From DASVFB01 sp963766345 (GTDB lineage: Bacteria > Actinomycetota > Thermoleophilia > Gaiellales > Gaiellaceae), in NCBI GenBank assembly GCA_963766345.1, contig CAVXZL010000010.1, forward strand, positions 372,001-436,000: a stretch of DNA of 64,000 nucleotides, in the 5' to 3' direction. Shown in pieces: positions 24,446-33,900 of the stretch. The first letter of the stretch is position 1. Each line of letters opens with the position of its first letter. Below the pieces are notes generated by a model. It did no database searches. It was given only the letters and a program-made list of their open reading frames with translations, and was not told the DNA's origin. The position numbers and the translations under genes were made by a program.

Positions 24446-25366
24446 GTGGTTCGTACCGACGACAGGGACCAGGGGCTCGTGATACGTCGCGCTCGAATCG
24501 CGCTCGCCCTCACGTGCCTGCTCGTCCTCATCGTCGGCGCAACGCAGTCTGCATCCGGGGCGACCAGGGCCCAGTGGATCGTCTTCTCGGCACATCCGAA
24601 CGGCGTGCCGCCCGCGCAGCTTTTTCGCATCCAGACCAACGGTGAAGGGCTCGAGCAGATCACGAAGGGCAAGACCAACGCGACGGATCCCGCGTTCGCT
24701 CCCAACGGCAAGAAAATCGTGTTTGCGCGGCTGGGCTCGGGGATCTTCGTCGCCAACCTCGACGGCAGCGGCGCCCGCAGGCTCACTTCCGGGAAGCAGG
24801 ACACTTTTCCCGGCTGGTCGCCCGACGGCACGCGCATCGCTTTTTTGCGTCAGGTCGGGGGTGAGTGGCGCCTCTTCGTGATGAAGGCGTCGGGGCGGGG
24901 GTTGCACCGGCTGAAGCACGCGCCGCCTTCGGGCCATCCGACGTGGTCGGCAAACAGCAAGTCGATCTTCGTTCCCACGCGAGGCGCGCTCGAGAAGCTC
25001 GACGCCAGCACCGGACGTGTCCAGAAGCACGTGACGCTGGCTGTCGACGTGCCGATCTCCGCGTCGACCTCACCCGATGGGCGCACGGTTGCGTTCGTCG
25101 GCTCGCGCCCGTCGCTCCCGGGCTGCGGCGAGGTCTCGTGCGTCGTCTTCGCGCTCTACCTTGGCGACCTCACTCGCAGCAAGACGCGGAAGTTCACGAA
25201 CGATGGGGGCCCCGCCGGCTGGTCGCCAGACAGCAAGAGGCTCGTGTTCGTATTCCGTGGTGCGCTGACCATTTGGCCCGTCGGCGGCAAGACGCCCTTG
25301 GGAACGCTGGAAACGGGCTCGCACGTTGCCCAGGCCGATGCGCCACCCGCCTGGCAGCCACGCTGA
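24446..25366 (+). CDS. Secreted TolB-like (PD40) beta-propeller protein
   Basis: 306 aa. Signal peptide near residues 12-40 (VIRRARIALALTCLLVLIVGATQSASG). The rest is a six-bladed TolB-type propeller with PD40 blades: TDPAFAPNGKKIVFARLGSGIFVANLDGSGARRLT, FPGWSPDGTRIAFLR, GHPTWSANSKSIFVP, PAGWSPDSKRLVFVF. GTG 24446 lies 9 nt after TAACCT (leaderless-like); GTG 24479 is an alternative start directly before the signal peptide. The role is probably protein-protein interaction outside the membrane; no Tol/Pal partners are nearby. Confidence 0.8.
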   Translation: MVRTDDRDQGLVIRRARIALALTCLLVLIVGATQSASGATRAQWIVFSAHPNGVPPAQLFRIQTNGEGLEQITKGKTNATDPAFAPNGKKIVFARLGSGIFVANLDGSGARRLTSGKQDTFPGWSPDGTRIAFLRQVGGEWRLFVMKASGRGLHRLKHAPPSGHPTWSANSKSIFVPTRGALEKLDASTGRVQKHVTLAVDVPISASTSPDGRTVAFVGSRPSLPGCGEVSCVVFALYLGDLTRSKTRKFTNDGGPAGWSPDSKRLVFVFRGALTIWPVGGKTPLGTLETGSHVAQADAPPAWQPR

Positions 25367-25397
25367 TCTCATCGGGTGCTTGGCCGGGCCGCCGGTC

Positions 25398-25895
25398 TTA
25401 CTTGTGCCAGACGAGCTTGACCTTGTTGGACGTGAGCATGATCTTCCCTGACACGTCCCTCAGCGACACGCGGTAGTAAAAGGTTCCCGGGTGGTTGCCG
25501 GTTTCCGTGTTGCTGAGCACGACCTTCACGAGCGGAGTGGTGGCGAGCCCCACCATCCCCCAGCCGGGGCTGTCGTCGCGCTTCATCGCTTCTTCGATCG
25601 GGCTCTGCTCGACGCGGATCGTCGTTCCGCGGGGAAGCTGACTGCCGGCTCCGAGGCAGGTGAACCGGCGGGCTGCCGGCCAGTTGAAGACGCCGCACAC
25701 CCGGAAGGCGTTCAACTTGTACTGGTTGAGCTTCAGCGACAGCTTCGTCACCCACGGGCCGTTCTTGTAGCGGAGTCTCGTCGTGATGTGGTCCGCCTTC
25801 GCGCGCACCGCTGAGCTGGAGCTGGGCGAGGCTCCGGGAACGGCGATCGCCGCGAAGGCGAGAGCGGCAGCTGCAAGAAAAATTGCGCGGTGCAA
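25398..25895 (-). CDS. Secreted protein of unknown function
   Basis: 165 aa from a TTG at 25895. The signal peptide is LHRAIFLAAAALAFAAIAVPGASPSSSSA. The mature domain is beta-rich with paired Cys residues (FRVCGVFNWPAARRFTCLGAGSQLPRGTTIRVEQSPIEEAM) and ends FYYRVSLRDVSGKIMLTSNKVKLVWHK. An ORF beginning farther upstream would overlap the 26.0-kb gene and lacks a signal sequence at its start, so the short form is favoured. No family recognised. Confidence 0.6.
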   Translation of the reverse strand: MHRAIFLAAAALAFAAIAVPGASPSSSSAVRAKADHITTRLRYKNGPWVTKLSLKLNQYKLNAFRVCGVFNWPAARRFTCLGAGSQLPRGTTIRVEQSPIEEAMKRDDSPGWGMVGLATTPLVKVVLSNTETGNHPGTFYYRVSLRDVSGKIMLTSNKVKLVWHK

Positions 25896-26047
25896 GGCGC
25901 TGAGTGTAGCGTCCCATATCGATTTGGCAATTTCCGAGGACTGGGGGTCAGTCGAAACGGGTTCCCGCAGGCCCGCGAGCGGTCGTTTGAAAACGGTCGA
26001 TCGGAATGGTTTAGTTGAGTGAGTCGCTATCTCAGGAGGGAGCTTCG

Positions 26048-28123
26048 ATGCGCCGGCTTTCGCTGGTCTTACTGTGTTTCTTGCTCGTAGTAGTAGGAGG
26101 TGCGGCAGCCTCGTCCAGATCGGATGCCGCAAGAACCGCGATCACGCCCGCGCCGGCGTTCACTGCCGAGCAGATGAACGCGCCCGCCGGGGCCAACTGG
26201 CTCTCCAACATGGGGAACCTGCCCGGCGACCGCTACTCGTCGCTGACGCAGGTCACGCCCGCAAACGTGAGCACGCTGAAAGAGGCGTGGCACATCCACC
26301 TCGGCACGTGCGCGACGAAGGACGCTGCTTGCGGCTCGCTGGAGGCCAATGCGGTCGTCTACGAGGGCACCTACTACATCCAGACGCCGAAGAGCGACGT
26401 GTTCGCGCTCGACGCCGCAACCGGCGCGACGCTCTGGCATTACGTCCCCGTCTACGACGGCCCGGTGACCTGTGTGCCGACGGGATCCTGCGAGCAGACC
26501 CCGGGCTTCAACGTGGGGACAGGCGGACGGCAGCCCGGCGTCGCGATTGGAGCCGGCAAGGTCTACGCCGCACGGCGCGACGGGACGATCGTCGCCCTCG
26601 ACCAGATGCTCGGCGGCGTGATCTGGAAGTCCGAGCTCCTCACCTGGCGGAAGGGCGGCCGTGTGTCGGACGCTCCGATCTACGTCAACGGGATCATCCT
26701 CTCCGGCGACAGCGGTGGCGACGGCGGCAGCCCGAGCAACAGCATGCACGCCCTCGATGCGAACACGGGTGCGCGGCTCTGGACCTGGACCACCATCCCC
26801 AGGCTCGGCCAGCCGGGCTCAAACACGTGGCCGGCCGAAGCGATCACCGGGAAGAGCTCCGCCTACGGTGGCGGCGCGCTCTGGGAGTCGCCGATCGTCG
26901 ACACGAAGAACAGTCTCGCCATCTTCGGCACCGGCAACACCGAGCCGTGGAACTCGCGCGGCCCGGGCAAGAATCTCTGGACCGACTCGATCGTCGCACT
27001 CAACCTGTACACCGGACAGCTCGTGTGGGGTTACCAGACCACCCATCACGACATGTGGGACTCCGACCTGCCGAACAACGGCGTCATGTTCGACGCGCCG
27101 TTCAAGGTGAAGGAGAAGGTCAAGATCCATGTGACGGTGAGGGTGAAGGTCCACGGGAAGTACAAGAAGGTCACAAGGACCAAGACCGTGACGAAGGTCG
27201 TGACGAAGAAGCAGCCGGGTGTCGCCTTCGTCAACAAGTACGGGTGGACGTTCGTCCTCAACCGCCTGACCGGCAAGCCGTTGCTGCCGATCAAGGAGGT
27301 CAAGGTTCCGACGCTGCCGAACTCGCCGGACGTCAATGCGTGGCCGACGCAGCCGGTTCCGCAGGTCGACTTCGTGACCGACGATCTGATCGCCAAGGAC
27401 GGGACGGGCAGGAACTGCAGCGACGGCAACCAGACGCAGACAAACTTCTACCAGCCCTTCGGTACGGCTACCGATCCGATTCTCCAGAAGCCGTTCAAGA
27501 TCGGTTGCGTCTACGACCCGTACGACACGACACAGCAGGTCGTCACGCCGTTCGAGGAGATGGACTGGCCGGCCAGCTCGTACAGCCCGGAGAACCACAC
27601 GATGATCACGTGTGGCGTGTCCAAGCGCTCCCGCGGCTTCCTGCAGGTTCCGAAGGCCTCGCAGACCGTCGGTTCCGCCGGAGGGACCGGCGCCGCCATC
27701 CAGGGCACGGGCGACACGTCGACGTCCAACTGGGGAAACTTCACCGCGTTCGACGTGACGACGGGCAAGCGCTCCGGCGTTCCGGGCGCGTGGCACCAGA
27801 AGTGGGACGCTCCGTGCTACAGCGGCTCGATGAACACCGCCTCCGGCCTAACGTTCATCGGCCATCTCGGGCAGCAGCCGAACGGGCAGGACGGCCTGGG
27901 CTACCTCGAGGCCGTGAACACCAAGACCGGGGCCTCGCTGTGGAAGTCACCCCCGATGGACGCGCCGGTCGGTGCTGCTCCTGTCACCTACTCCGTGGGC
28001 GGCAAGCAGTACATCTCGGTGGCCGTCGGCGGACAGAGCCACAACGACGTATCGCGGCCGTTCGGTCTGACGGATCCGCGGCGGTTGAGGAACGACAGCA
28101 TCTACACGTTCGTCCTTCCCTAG
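26048..28123 (+). CDS. Large PQQ-dehydrogenase-like secreted protein with Lys-rich insertion
   Basis: 691 aa. ATG 26048 follows AGGAGGGA; signal peptide RRLSLVLLCFLLVVVGGAAASS. N-terminal LPGDRYSSLTQVTPANV and repeated propeller blades place it with quinoprotein dehydrogenases. The catalytic segment is HHDMWDSD (Asp338 and Asp340, Asp-X-Asp), with GTGNTEPWN for the Asn ligand; the Glu ligand region reads SGDSGGDGG, and the vicinal Cys pair is replaced by spaced Cys residues (TCVPTGSC). Residues ~352-391 form a Lys/Val/Thr-rich insertion directly after the catalytic segment. A strong terminator follows. The blue-copper protein at 28.3 kb is a candidate electron acceptor (inference). Confidence 0.8.
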   Translation: MRRLSLVLLCFLLVVVGGAAASSRSDAARTAITPAPAFTAEQMNAPAGANWLSNMGNLPGDRYSSLTQVTPANVSTLKEAWHIHLGTCATKDAACGSLEANAVVYEGTYYIQTPKSDVFALDAATGATLWHYVPVYDGPVTCVPTGSCEQTPGFNVGTGGRQPGVAIGAGKVYAARRDGTIVALDQMLGGVIWKSELLTWRKGGRVSDAPIYVNGIILSGDSGGDGGSPSNSMHALDANTGARLWTWTTIPRLGQPGSNTWPAEAITGKSSAYGGGALWESPIVDTKNSLAIFGTGNTEPWNSRGPGKNLWTDSIVALNLYTGQLVWGYQTTHHDMWDSDLPNNGVMFDAPFKVKEKVKIHVTVRVKVHGKYKKVTRTKTVTKVVTKKQPGVAFVNKYGWTFVLNRLTGKPLLPIKEVKVPTLPNSPDVNAWPTQPVPQVDFVTDDLIAKDGTGRNCSDGNQTQTNFYQPFGTATDPILQKPFKIGCVYDPYDTTQQVVTPFEEMDWPASSYSPENHTMITCGVSKRSRGFLQVPKASQTVGSAGGTGAAIQGTGDTSTSNWGNFTAFDVTTGKRSGVPGAWHQKWDAPCYSGSMNTASGLTFIGHLGQQPNGQDGLGYLEAVNTKTGASLWKSPPMDAPVGAAPVTYSVGGKQYISVAVGGQSHNDVSRPFGLTDPRRLRNDSIYTFVLP

Positions 28124-28142
28124 GACGCACGAGCATTCGACT

Positions 28143-28173
28143 CGAGGCGGCGGCCGTTCCGGCCGCCGCCTCG
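28143..28173 (+). terminator. Rho-independent-type terminator after the 26.0-kb gene
   Basis: A 13-14-bp GC-only stem (CGAGGCGGCGGCC and complement) with loop TTC/GTTCC, followed by ATCGTCTTT. It lies 20 bp after the stop codon of the PQQ-like gene and before the cupredoxin gene, so the two are probably separate transcripts. Confidence 0.85.
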
Positions 28174-28264
28174 ATCGTCTTTACGGGGTCTTTACTGGAG
28201 CGCGCAAATGCTCTGCTAGCCTCGGCAAGGCCTGACTTCTAGGTCATTTCAAGGGAGGTTTCTG

Positions 28265-28981
28265 TTGCAACGGGTTCGCATTGTGCTCGCGCTCTTGATT
28301 GTCGGGGTCGTCGGCGCGGGGGCGGCGTTCGCGATTCCTGCGATCGGCGCACATTCCACGGCGGCCGGTACCGTCACGATCAAGGTCACGGCGACTGACT
28401 TCAAGTTCAAGCTCTCCAGGGCTTCGGTCCCCACCGGGACCACCGTCATCTTCAAGGTGACGAACAAGGGCAAGATTCCGCACGACTTCAAGATCAACGG
28501 CAAGAAGACGCAGTTGATCAAGCCGGGTGCTACCAAGTCGATCAAGGTCGTCTTCAACAAGAAGGGCCGGTTCACGTACATCTGCACGATCACCGGTCAC
28601 GCGAAGCTCGGCATGACGGGCAAGCTCGCCGTCGGCACGGCTGCGATCACGACCACGACGACCACCACGACCACGACCGGTGGCGGCGGTGGCGGCGGCG
28701 GCGCTTGCACGACGCCGACCACGACGGTCAACGTCCGCATGCGCGACTTCGTGTTCGAGCTCGACAAGACGTCGGTTCCCGCCGGCTGCATCCAGTTCGT
28801 GGTCACGTCCGTCGACGAGGTCCACAACTTCGATCTCCAGGGCAAGCACAACGGTGCTCTTCTGGGTGCGGGCCAGACGGAAACGTGGGCCGTGCAGCTC
28901 ACGGCCGGCAGCTATCGGTACGTCTGCGATGTCGGGCAGCACCAGGACTTCGGCATGGTTGGCAGCCTGGCCGTCACCTAG
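28265..28981 (+). CDS. Two-domain blue-copper (cupredoxin) protein
   Basis: 238 aa secreted protein from a TTG start with AAGGGAGG upstream; signal peptide RVRIVLALLIVGVVGAGAAFA. Two cupredoxin domains each have a complete type 1 copper set: domain 1 His in KIPHDF and Cys-x4-His-x4-Met in YICTITGHAKLGM; domain 2 His in EVHNF and YVCDVGQHQDFGM. A Thr10-Gly8 linker joins them. It should carry two copper atoms and shuttle electrons at the cell surface, plausibly from the neighbouring PQQ enzyme. A TAGCCT -10-like box is at 28217-28222. Confidence 0.9.
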   Translation: MQRVRIVLALLIVGVVGAGAAFAIPAIGAHSTAAGTVTIKVTATDFKFKLSRASVPTGTTVIFKVTNKGKIPHDFKINGKKTQLIKPGATKSIKVVFNKKGRFTYICTITGHAKLGMTGKLAVGTAAITTTTTTTTTTGGGGGGGGACTTPTTTVNVRMRDFVFELDKTSVPAGCIQFVVTSVDEVHNFDLQGKHNGALLGAGQTETWAVQLTAGSYRYVCDVGQHQDFGMVGSLAVT

Positions 28982-29038
28982 TAAGACGCTTCTTCGTTTG
29001 CGTCGGGGCGAGGCCTAGTGCCTCGCCCCTGACTTTCT

Positions 29039-29995
29039 CTACTGCTTCGGCTTCATGATCCGCAGCGTCGGTCCCGACTGCAGCGGGAAGTAGACGAGAT
29101 GCGTAGTCGGATCGACCGCGACGACGTGTGCCTCGGGCGCGAGCAGATCTTCTCCGAGTTTCCTCAGCTTGCGCCCGCGCTCCTGGAAGACCGCGACGTC
29201 GCCTGTCTCGGCAGCGACGTAGAGCCGGCGAAGACCCGGGTCGAAGGCGAGCACGTCCGGGCTGCCGCCGACGCTCTCAGTCCCAGTGACTTTCATCGTC
29301 CGCAGGTCGAGCGTCAGCAGCTTGGAGTTTCCGTCGCACGCGACGAAGGCGAGTCGGCGGGGCGCGTCGACGTTCAGCCCGTGGTCGTGGTCGCAGCCCG
29401 GCAGCGACACACGCCTGATCACGCGCTTCGTCTGCGGATTGATCACCGCGACCTCGTTGCGCGACTGGACGTCCGCGAGGACATGCTTCGCGACCGGGTC
29501 GTATTGCACGTTGCCGGCCTCTCCGCCGAGGTCGACCGAGCCGATCCTGTGTCCCGCCGCGGTGAACACGATCGCCGCGCCACCCGACTCGTCGGAGACG
29601 AAGACACGCCGGTGGTCGGGGTCGTAGGCGATGCCGTCGGGGTACTCGCCGGCCGGCGAGCGCGCCGTCACACGGTTCGTGCGCTCGTCGATCGTCAGGA
29701 GTTGCCGGTCGTCCGTCGCGGTCGCGTAGACGTGCCCGAGGCTCGGCACCGAGAGGACGCCGTGCGCACCCGGTGCGGGAATCGACTTGACGACGCGACG
29801 CTTCTTCGTGTCGAGGACGATCACGAGCCCGCCGCCGAGATGTGCCATGTACAGGCGGTGGCGGCCGGGGTCGACACTCGCGTAGTCGAGGCGTGAGCTT
29901 CCTCCGGGGAGCGGCACCGTCGCCACGGTCTTGAGGGGAAGGGCCGCAGCGCCCAGGGCGAGAACGGCGCCTGCCGTCACGAAGAGTTGTCTCAC
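29039..29995 (-). CDS. Secreted YncE/YVTN-type beta-propeller protein
   Basis: 318 aa. Signal peptide RQLFVTAGAVLALGAAA, then seven-bladed propeller repeats such as GRHRLYMAHLGGGLVIVLDTKKRRVVKSIP, HVYATATDDRQLLTIDERTNRV, RRVFVSDESGGAAIVF, KHVLADVQSRNEVAVINPQTKRVIRRV and RRLYVAAETGDVAVF. There is a HDHG motif in CDHDHGLNVDAP. Such proteins bind DNA or protein partners or act with quinoproteins; function is unknown. Its -10 region (TATCGT) overlaps that of the divergent gene at 30020. Confidence 0.82.
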   Translation of the reverse strand: MRQLFVTAGAVLALGAAALPLKTVATVPLPGGSSRLDYASVDPGRHRLYMAHLGGGLVIVLDTKKRRVVKSIPAPGAHGVLSVPSLGHVYATATDDRQLLTIDERTNRVTARSPAGEYPDGIAYDPDHRRVFVSDESGGAAIVFTAAGHRIGSVDLGGEAGNVQYDPVAKHVLADVQSRNEVAVINPQTKRVIRRVSLPGCDHDHGLNVDAPRRLAFVACDGNSKLLTLDLRTMKVTGTESVGGSPDVLAFDPGLRRLYVAAETGDVAVFQERGRKLRKLGEDLLAPEAHVVAVDPTTHLVYFPLQSGPTLRIMKPKQ

Positions 29996-30005
29996 GCGAG
30001 CGGCG

Positions 30006-30014
30006 AACGATAAT
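30006..30014. promoter_or_regulatory. Overlapping divergent -10 boxes
   Basis: On the plus strand GATAAT (30009-30014) lies 5 nt before the ATG at 30020; on the minus strand TATCGT in the same bases lies about 11 nt before the GTG at 29995. The two promoters share sequence, so the genes are probably co-controlled or mutually exclusive. Confidence 0.5.
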
Positions 30015-30019
30015 GCGTC

Positions 30020-30385
30020 ATGCCTTCATGGGGCGCAGTCGCCTTCGGGGTGGTGCTGTCGGGGGTCGTCGCAGCCGCTGCGCTTGCGCTCGTGCTGCGC
30101 GAACGGCGACCCTCCGTGCTGGTCGTCGGCGGCCTCGCCGCCGCCCTAGGGCCTCTTTGCTGGGATCTGATCCTCCGGCACACGGGCGGCGACTTCTTCG
30201 TCGACGCGCCGGGCGTCGTCTTCCCGGTCAGCTTCGAGGACACGGGATCGGGCGTCTTCGCGACGGCGCTCTCGGCGCTCGCTCTCGGGTTCGGCCCGCT
30301 ACGGGCTGCGACTGCACAGCGACTCGCGCTTGCGGCCGTCACGTGCGGGATCGCGGCGCTCCTCGTCGACATCTACCTGTACTGA
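30020..30385 (+). CDS. Small integral membrane protein
   Basis: 121 aa with four predicted transmembrane helices (AVAFGVVLSGVVAAAALALVL, VLVVGGLAAALGPLCWDLIL, VFATALSALALGFGPL, RLALAAVTCGIAALLVDIYLY) and a short loop with FFVDAPGVVFPVSFEDTGSG. A probable -10 box 5 nt upstream suggests a leaderless transcript. No family recognised. Confidence 0.65.
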   Translation: MPSWGAVAFGVVLSGVVAAAALALVLRERRPSVLVVGGLAAALGPLCWDLILRHTGGDFFVDAPGVVFPVSFEDTGSGVFATALSALALGFGPLRAATAQRLALAAVTCGIAALLVDIYLY

Positions 30386-30462
30386 GTAGAAGTTCAACGG
30401 CCCGCTCCACCGCGACGTAGATCTGTGACGGGCGGGGCGCTCGGCGCCTCGCCTCGCGTTGC

Positions 30463-30867
30463 TCAGTACGCGAAGACGGCGATCGTGACGCGGGCGCCTT
30501 TGACGGCGTCGGTGTTGACCGCGACGTCGCAACGCGTCGCTCCGTCGAAGACATGCGGGTAGGAGGTGATCTTCCCGACGCCGCGGAGCGTGCCGTTGTA
30601 CGACTCGGTGTAGTCGTCGTCGCTGTAGAACTCGCAGTAGCTCGCCCATGTGACGTGCACCTTGCGCGGCGATCTCGACGTCACGACGAAGGCGAGCGCC
30701 TTCATGTTCTGTGCCGACCGCGAGACGTGCAGGTGCGCGTTGATGCGCGACACCGCAGCCTTGCCGACGAGCTTCCACGGGCCGGGCTGGGACGGCGGCG
30801 GCACGCTCGCACTGCCCGAAGGCGCGAGCGCCAGAGCCGCAATTCCCGTGGCGAGCGCCCTCAGCAC
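30463..30867 (-). CDS. Secreted protein of unknown function
   Basis: 134 aa from GTG 30867, placed 7 nt after TACACT (30875-30880), consistent with a leaderless mRNA; a GTG nine codons upstream is the alternative start but would overlap that box. Signal peptide LRALATGIAALALAPSGSAS. The mature domain is beta-rich: PGPWKLVGKAAVSRINAHLHVSRSAQNMKALAFVVTS, HVTWASYCEFYSDDDYTES and ATRCDVAVNTDAVKGARVTIAVFAY, with two Cys residues that may form a disulfide. No family recognised. Confidence 0.6.
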   Translation of the reverse strand: MLRALATGIAALALAPSGSASVPPPSQPGPWKLVGKAAVSRINAHLHVSRSAQNMKALAFVVTSRSPRKVHVTWASYCEFYSDDDYTESYNGTLRGVGKITSYPHVFDGATRCDVAVNTDAVKGARVTIAVFAY

Positions 30868-30971
30868 GTGGGCGAGTGTAGCCGCCTTTTCCACCTTTCA
30901 ACACAGAACGCCCGAAAGTGGGATAGGCTCGCCCGCGGCAGGCGCGGAAAAAACCGAAAGGGGAGACGTCG

Positions 30972-33900
30972 ATGAGGCGGAGGGGAAGACTCGCCGCGTT
31001 GGCCGCGCTTGCCATGTCAGTGGTGACGGCGGCCGCGTTCACGAGCGCTGCGCAAGGGGTTCACGCTGAAAAGGGCCCGAAGCCGGGACCGAGTGCGGCC
31101 GGATGCCAGCTCGGCGACAAGGGAAAGATCAAGCACGTCATCTATCTGCAGTTCGACAACGTCCACTTCCTGCGGGACAACCCGAACGTCCCGTCGGATC
31201 TCGAGCAGATGCCGCATCTGTTGAACTTCCTGAAGGACAACGGCACGTTCGACACGAACGACCACACAATTTTGATCTCGCACACGGGGGGCGGGATCCT
31301 GAGCTCGCTCACGGGCCTCTATCCGGACCGGCACGGGCAGGCCGTGTCGAACTCCTACGACTACTTCAGGGCCGACGGCTCGGTCGGCTTCTCTTCCTCG
31401 TTCAAGTACTGGACGGACTTCACCGACCTGGGCAACCCGGTGCCTCCGGCGACGCCGCCCGGGGACACGAACTACAACATGGTCAACAACGATCCGCCGT
31501 CGCTCGGCGGCACGGGAGCCGTCCGCAATGCGCCGGGGCCGTGGGTTCCGTACGCGCGCGCGGGTTGTGACGTCGGCAACGTCAGCGTCGCGAACACCGT
31601 GCTCGAGAACAACACCGCGCAGGTCTTCCGCGGCGGGCCGACGGTTTCCACTGCGGCGACCACTAGCGGAGCGACGAGCATCAGCGTCGCGAACCGCGCC
31701 GGCTTCGCGGTCGGACAGACGATCACGATCGACCAGGACGCGAACGCGGAGAACTGCGACGATCGCGTCCGGAACCGGCTCAGGCGCCGGCACGCTCACC
31801 CTCACCGGCGGCCTCACCAAGGCGCACGCGAGCGGCGTCACGGTCTACGGCCCGCACGCGACCGATCCGACGGGCGACATGACCCGGGTCTTCGGCGAGG
31901 GCTCGCCGGAATGGAACGAGGGCTTCGACTCGCAGGTGTCTCCGGCGGGCACGGCACGCCGCAACAAGGCGCAGACCGACTTCGTCGGCCTCGCCATCCA
32001 CTGCGGCAACGGCGGCACCTCGCTCTGCGCCGGCAACCCGAATGCGAAGAACGACCCGCTTCCCGACGAGGCCCAGCCCGGAGGTGGCGGCACCAACGGC
32101 TACCAGGGCTTCAAGGCGCTCTTCGGGGCGAAGTACGTCGACCCGGCGATCAACGACGGCAGCGCGTCGGTCGGCGACGTCGTGAACAACCAGCCGATCA
32201 CCGATCAGTTCAACCAGCCCGGGTTCCCCGGCTTCGACGGGATGTTCGCGAAGAACACGCTCGGCTACGTGGCCAAGATGCAGGAGGCCGGCGTCCCGGT
32301 GACATTCGGCTACATCTCCGACGCCCACGACGGGCACGGCGCCGCGGGTGAGATTCATCACGCGTACGGCCCGGGCGAGCAGGGCTATGTCGACCAGTTG
32401 AAGGCGTACGACGACGCGTTCGACAAGTTCTTCCGCCGGATGCAGGACGACGGGATCACGAAGGACAACTCGCTCTTCGTCGTGACCGTCGAGGAGGGCG
32501 ACCACTTCGCGGGCACGGCGCCGAACGACCCGACGTGCGACGGCGTCATCAAGGCCTGCACGTACGCCAATGTCAGCGAGGTCAACGCCGACCTGAAGCG
32601 GCTCGTTGCGACGTACAACGCGAACCACGGCACGACCGCGACGACGGACTTCAGCGTCCACAGCGACCTCGCGCCGAACGTCTACATCACCGGCAATCCG
32701 GCGCGCGAGACAGCGAAGCCTCGCGACCTCGAGAAGGCCATGTCGGACATCACGGTGACGAACCCGTACTCGCACCAGCAGCAGAACCTCTTCGTCGCAA
32801 TGGCCGATCCGGTCGAGGAGAAGCTGTTGCACATGGTCACTGCCGACCCGCAACGGACACCGACCTTCACGCCGTTCGCGCAAGGGGACTATTTCTTAAG
32901 CGCGTCATCGACGACGCCGTGTCCGGGCAACGACCCGAACGCCTGCCTCACCACGGCGGTCACGAACCCGAACTCCTCGTTCGCGTGGAACCACGGCGGA
33001 ATCCAGCCGGAGATCCGCACGACGTGGATCGGCTGGGTCGGACCGGGCATCGAGAAGGAGGGCCAGACCGACAAGGTCTGGACCGACCACACGGACATCC
33101 GCCCGACGATGCTCTCGCTGCTCGGCCTGAAGGACGACTACGTGTCCGACGGCCGCGTCGTGACCGAGTTCCTGAAGGGCGACGCCGGGCCGAAGCACGA
33201 GAAGCAACTCGAGGATCTCGGCGCGCTGTACAAGCAGCTCAACGCGTCGTTCGGTCAGTTCTCGGCGAACACGCTCTGCGCGTCGACCGGCGCGCTCGCG
33301 AGCAACACTGCGGGTGACGCTACCTACGCGAACACGGAGGCCGAGCTGCAGTCACTCGGCAACCAGCGCGACGCGCTCGCGAACGACATCCGGGCCGCGC
33401 TGTGGAACGCCGAGTTCAACGGCCAGAAGATCGACGAGAACCAGGCGAAGGACTGGATCAAGCAGGGTGAGGGCTACCTCGCACAGGCCGCCGCGCTCTG
33501 CGGGAACTTCTCGTCGGACACGAACGCGAAGAAGCTCGACAAGATCGAGCACATCGTCGTGATCTACGAGGAGAACCACTCGTTCGACAACCTCTTCGGC
33601 GGCTGGGAGGGCGTCAACGGGCTCGGGAACGTCCACCAGACGGGCATTGGCGACCACGTGACGCAGGTCGACCAGAACGGCGTCGCCTTCGACTGCCTCA
33701 AGCAGCTCGACGTCAACCTCTCGACCGACCCGAACTTCGCCGGCCTACCTGTCACGTGCACGGACTCGGTGCACGGATTCGTGAGCCACTTCAAGAACGG
33801 CTACTTCACGATCGACGGCTACATCGCGCCGACGGACGTGACGTGCCCGCCGATCACGAACGCGTTCGCCTACGCGAACGGGATCCTGAAGCCGGGCCTC

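Noticed and set aside
28640..28710. Repetitive ACC/ACG and GGC run that could be taken for a tandem repeat locus
   Set aside because: It encodes the Thr/Gly linker between the two cupredoxin domains in frame.
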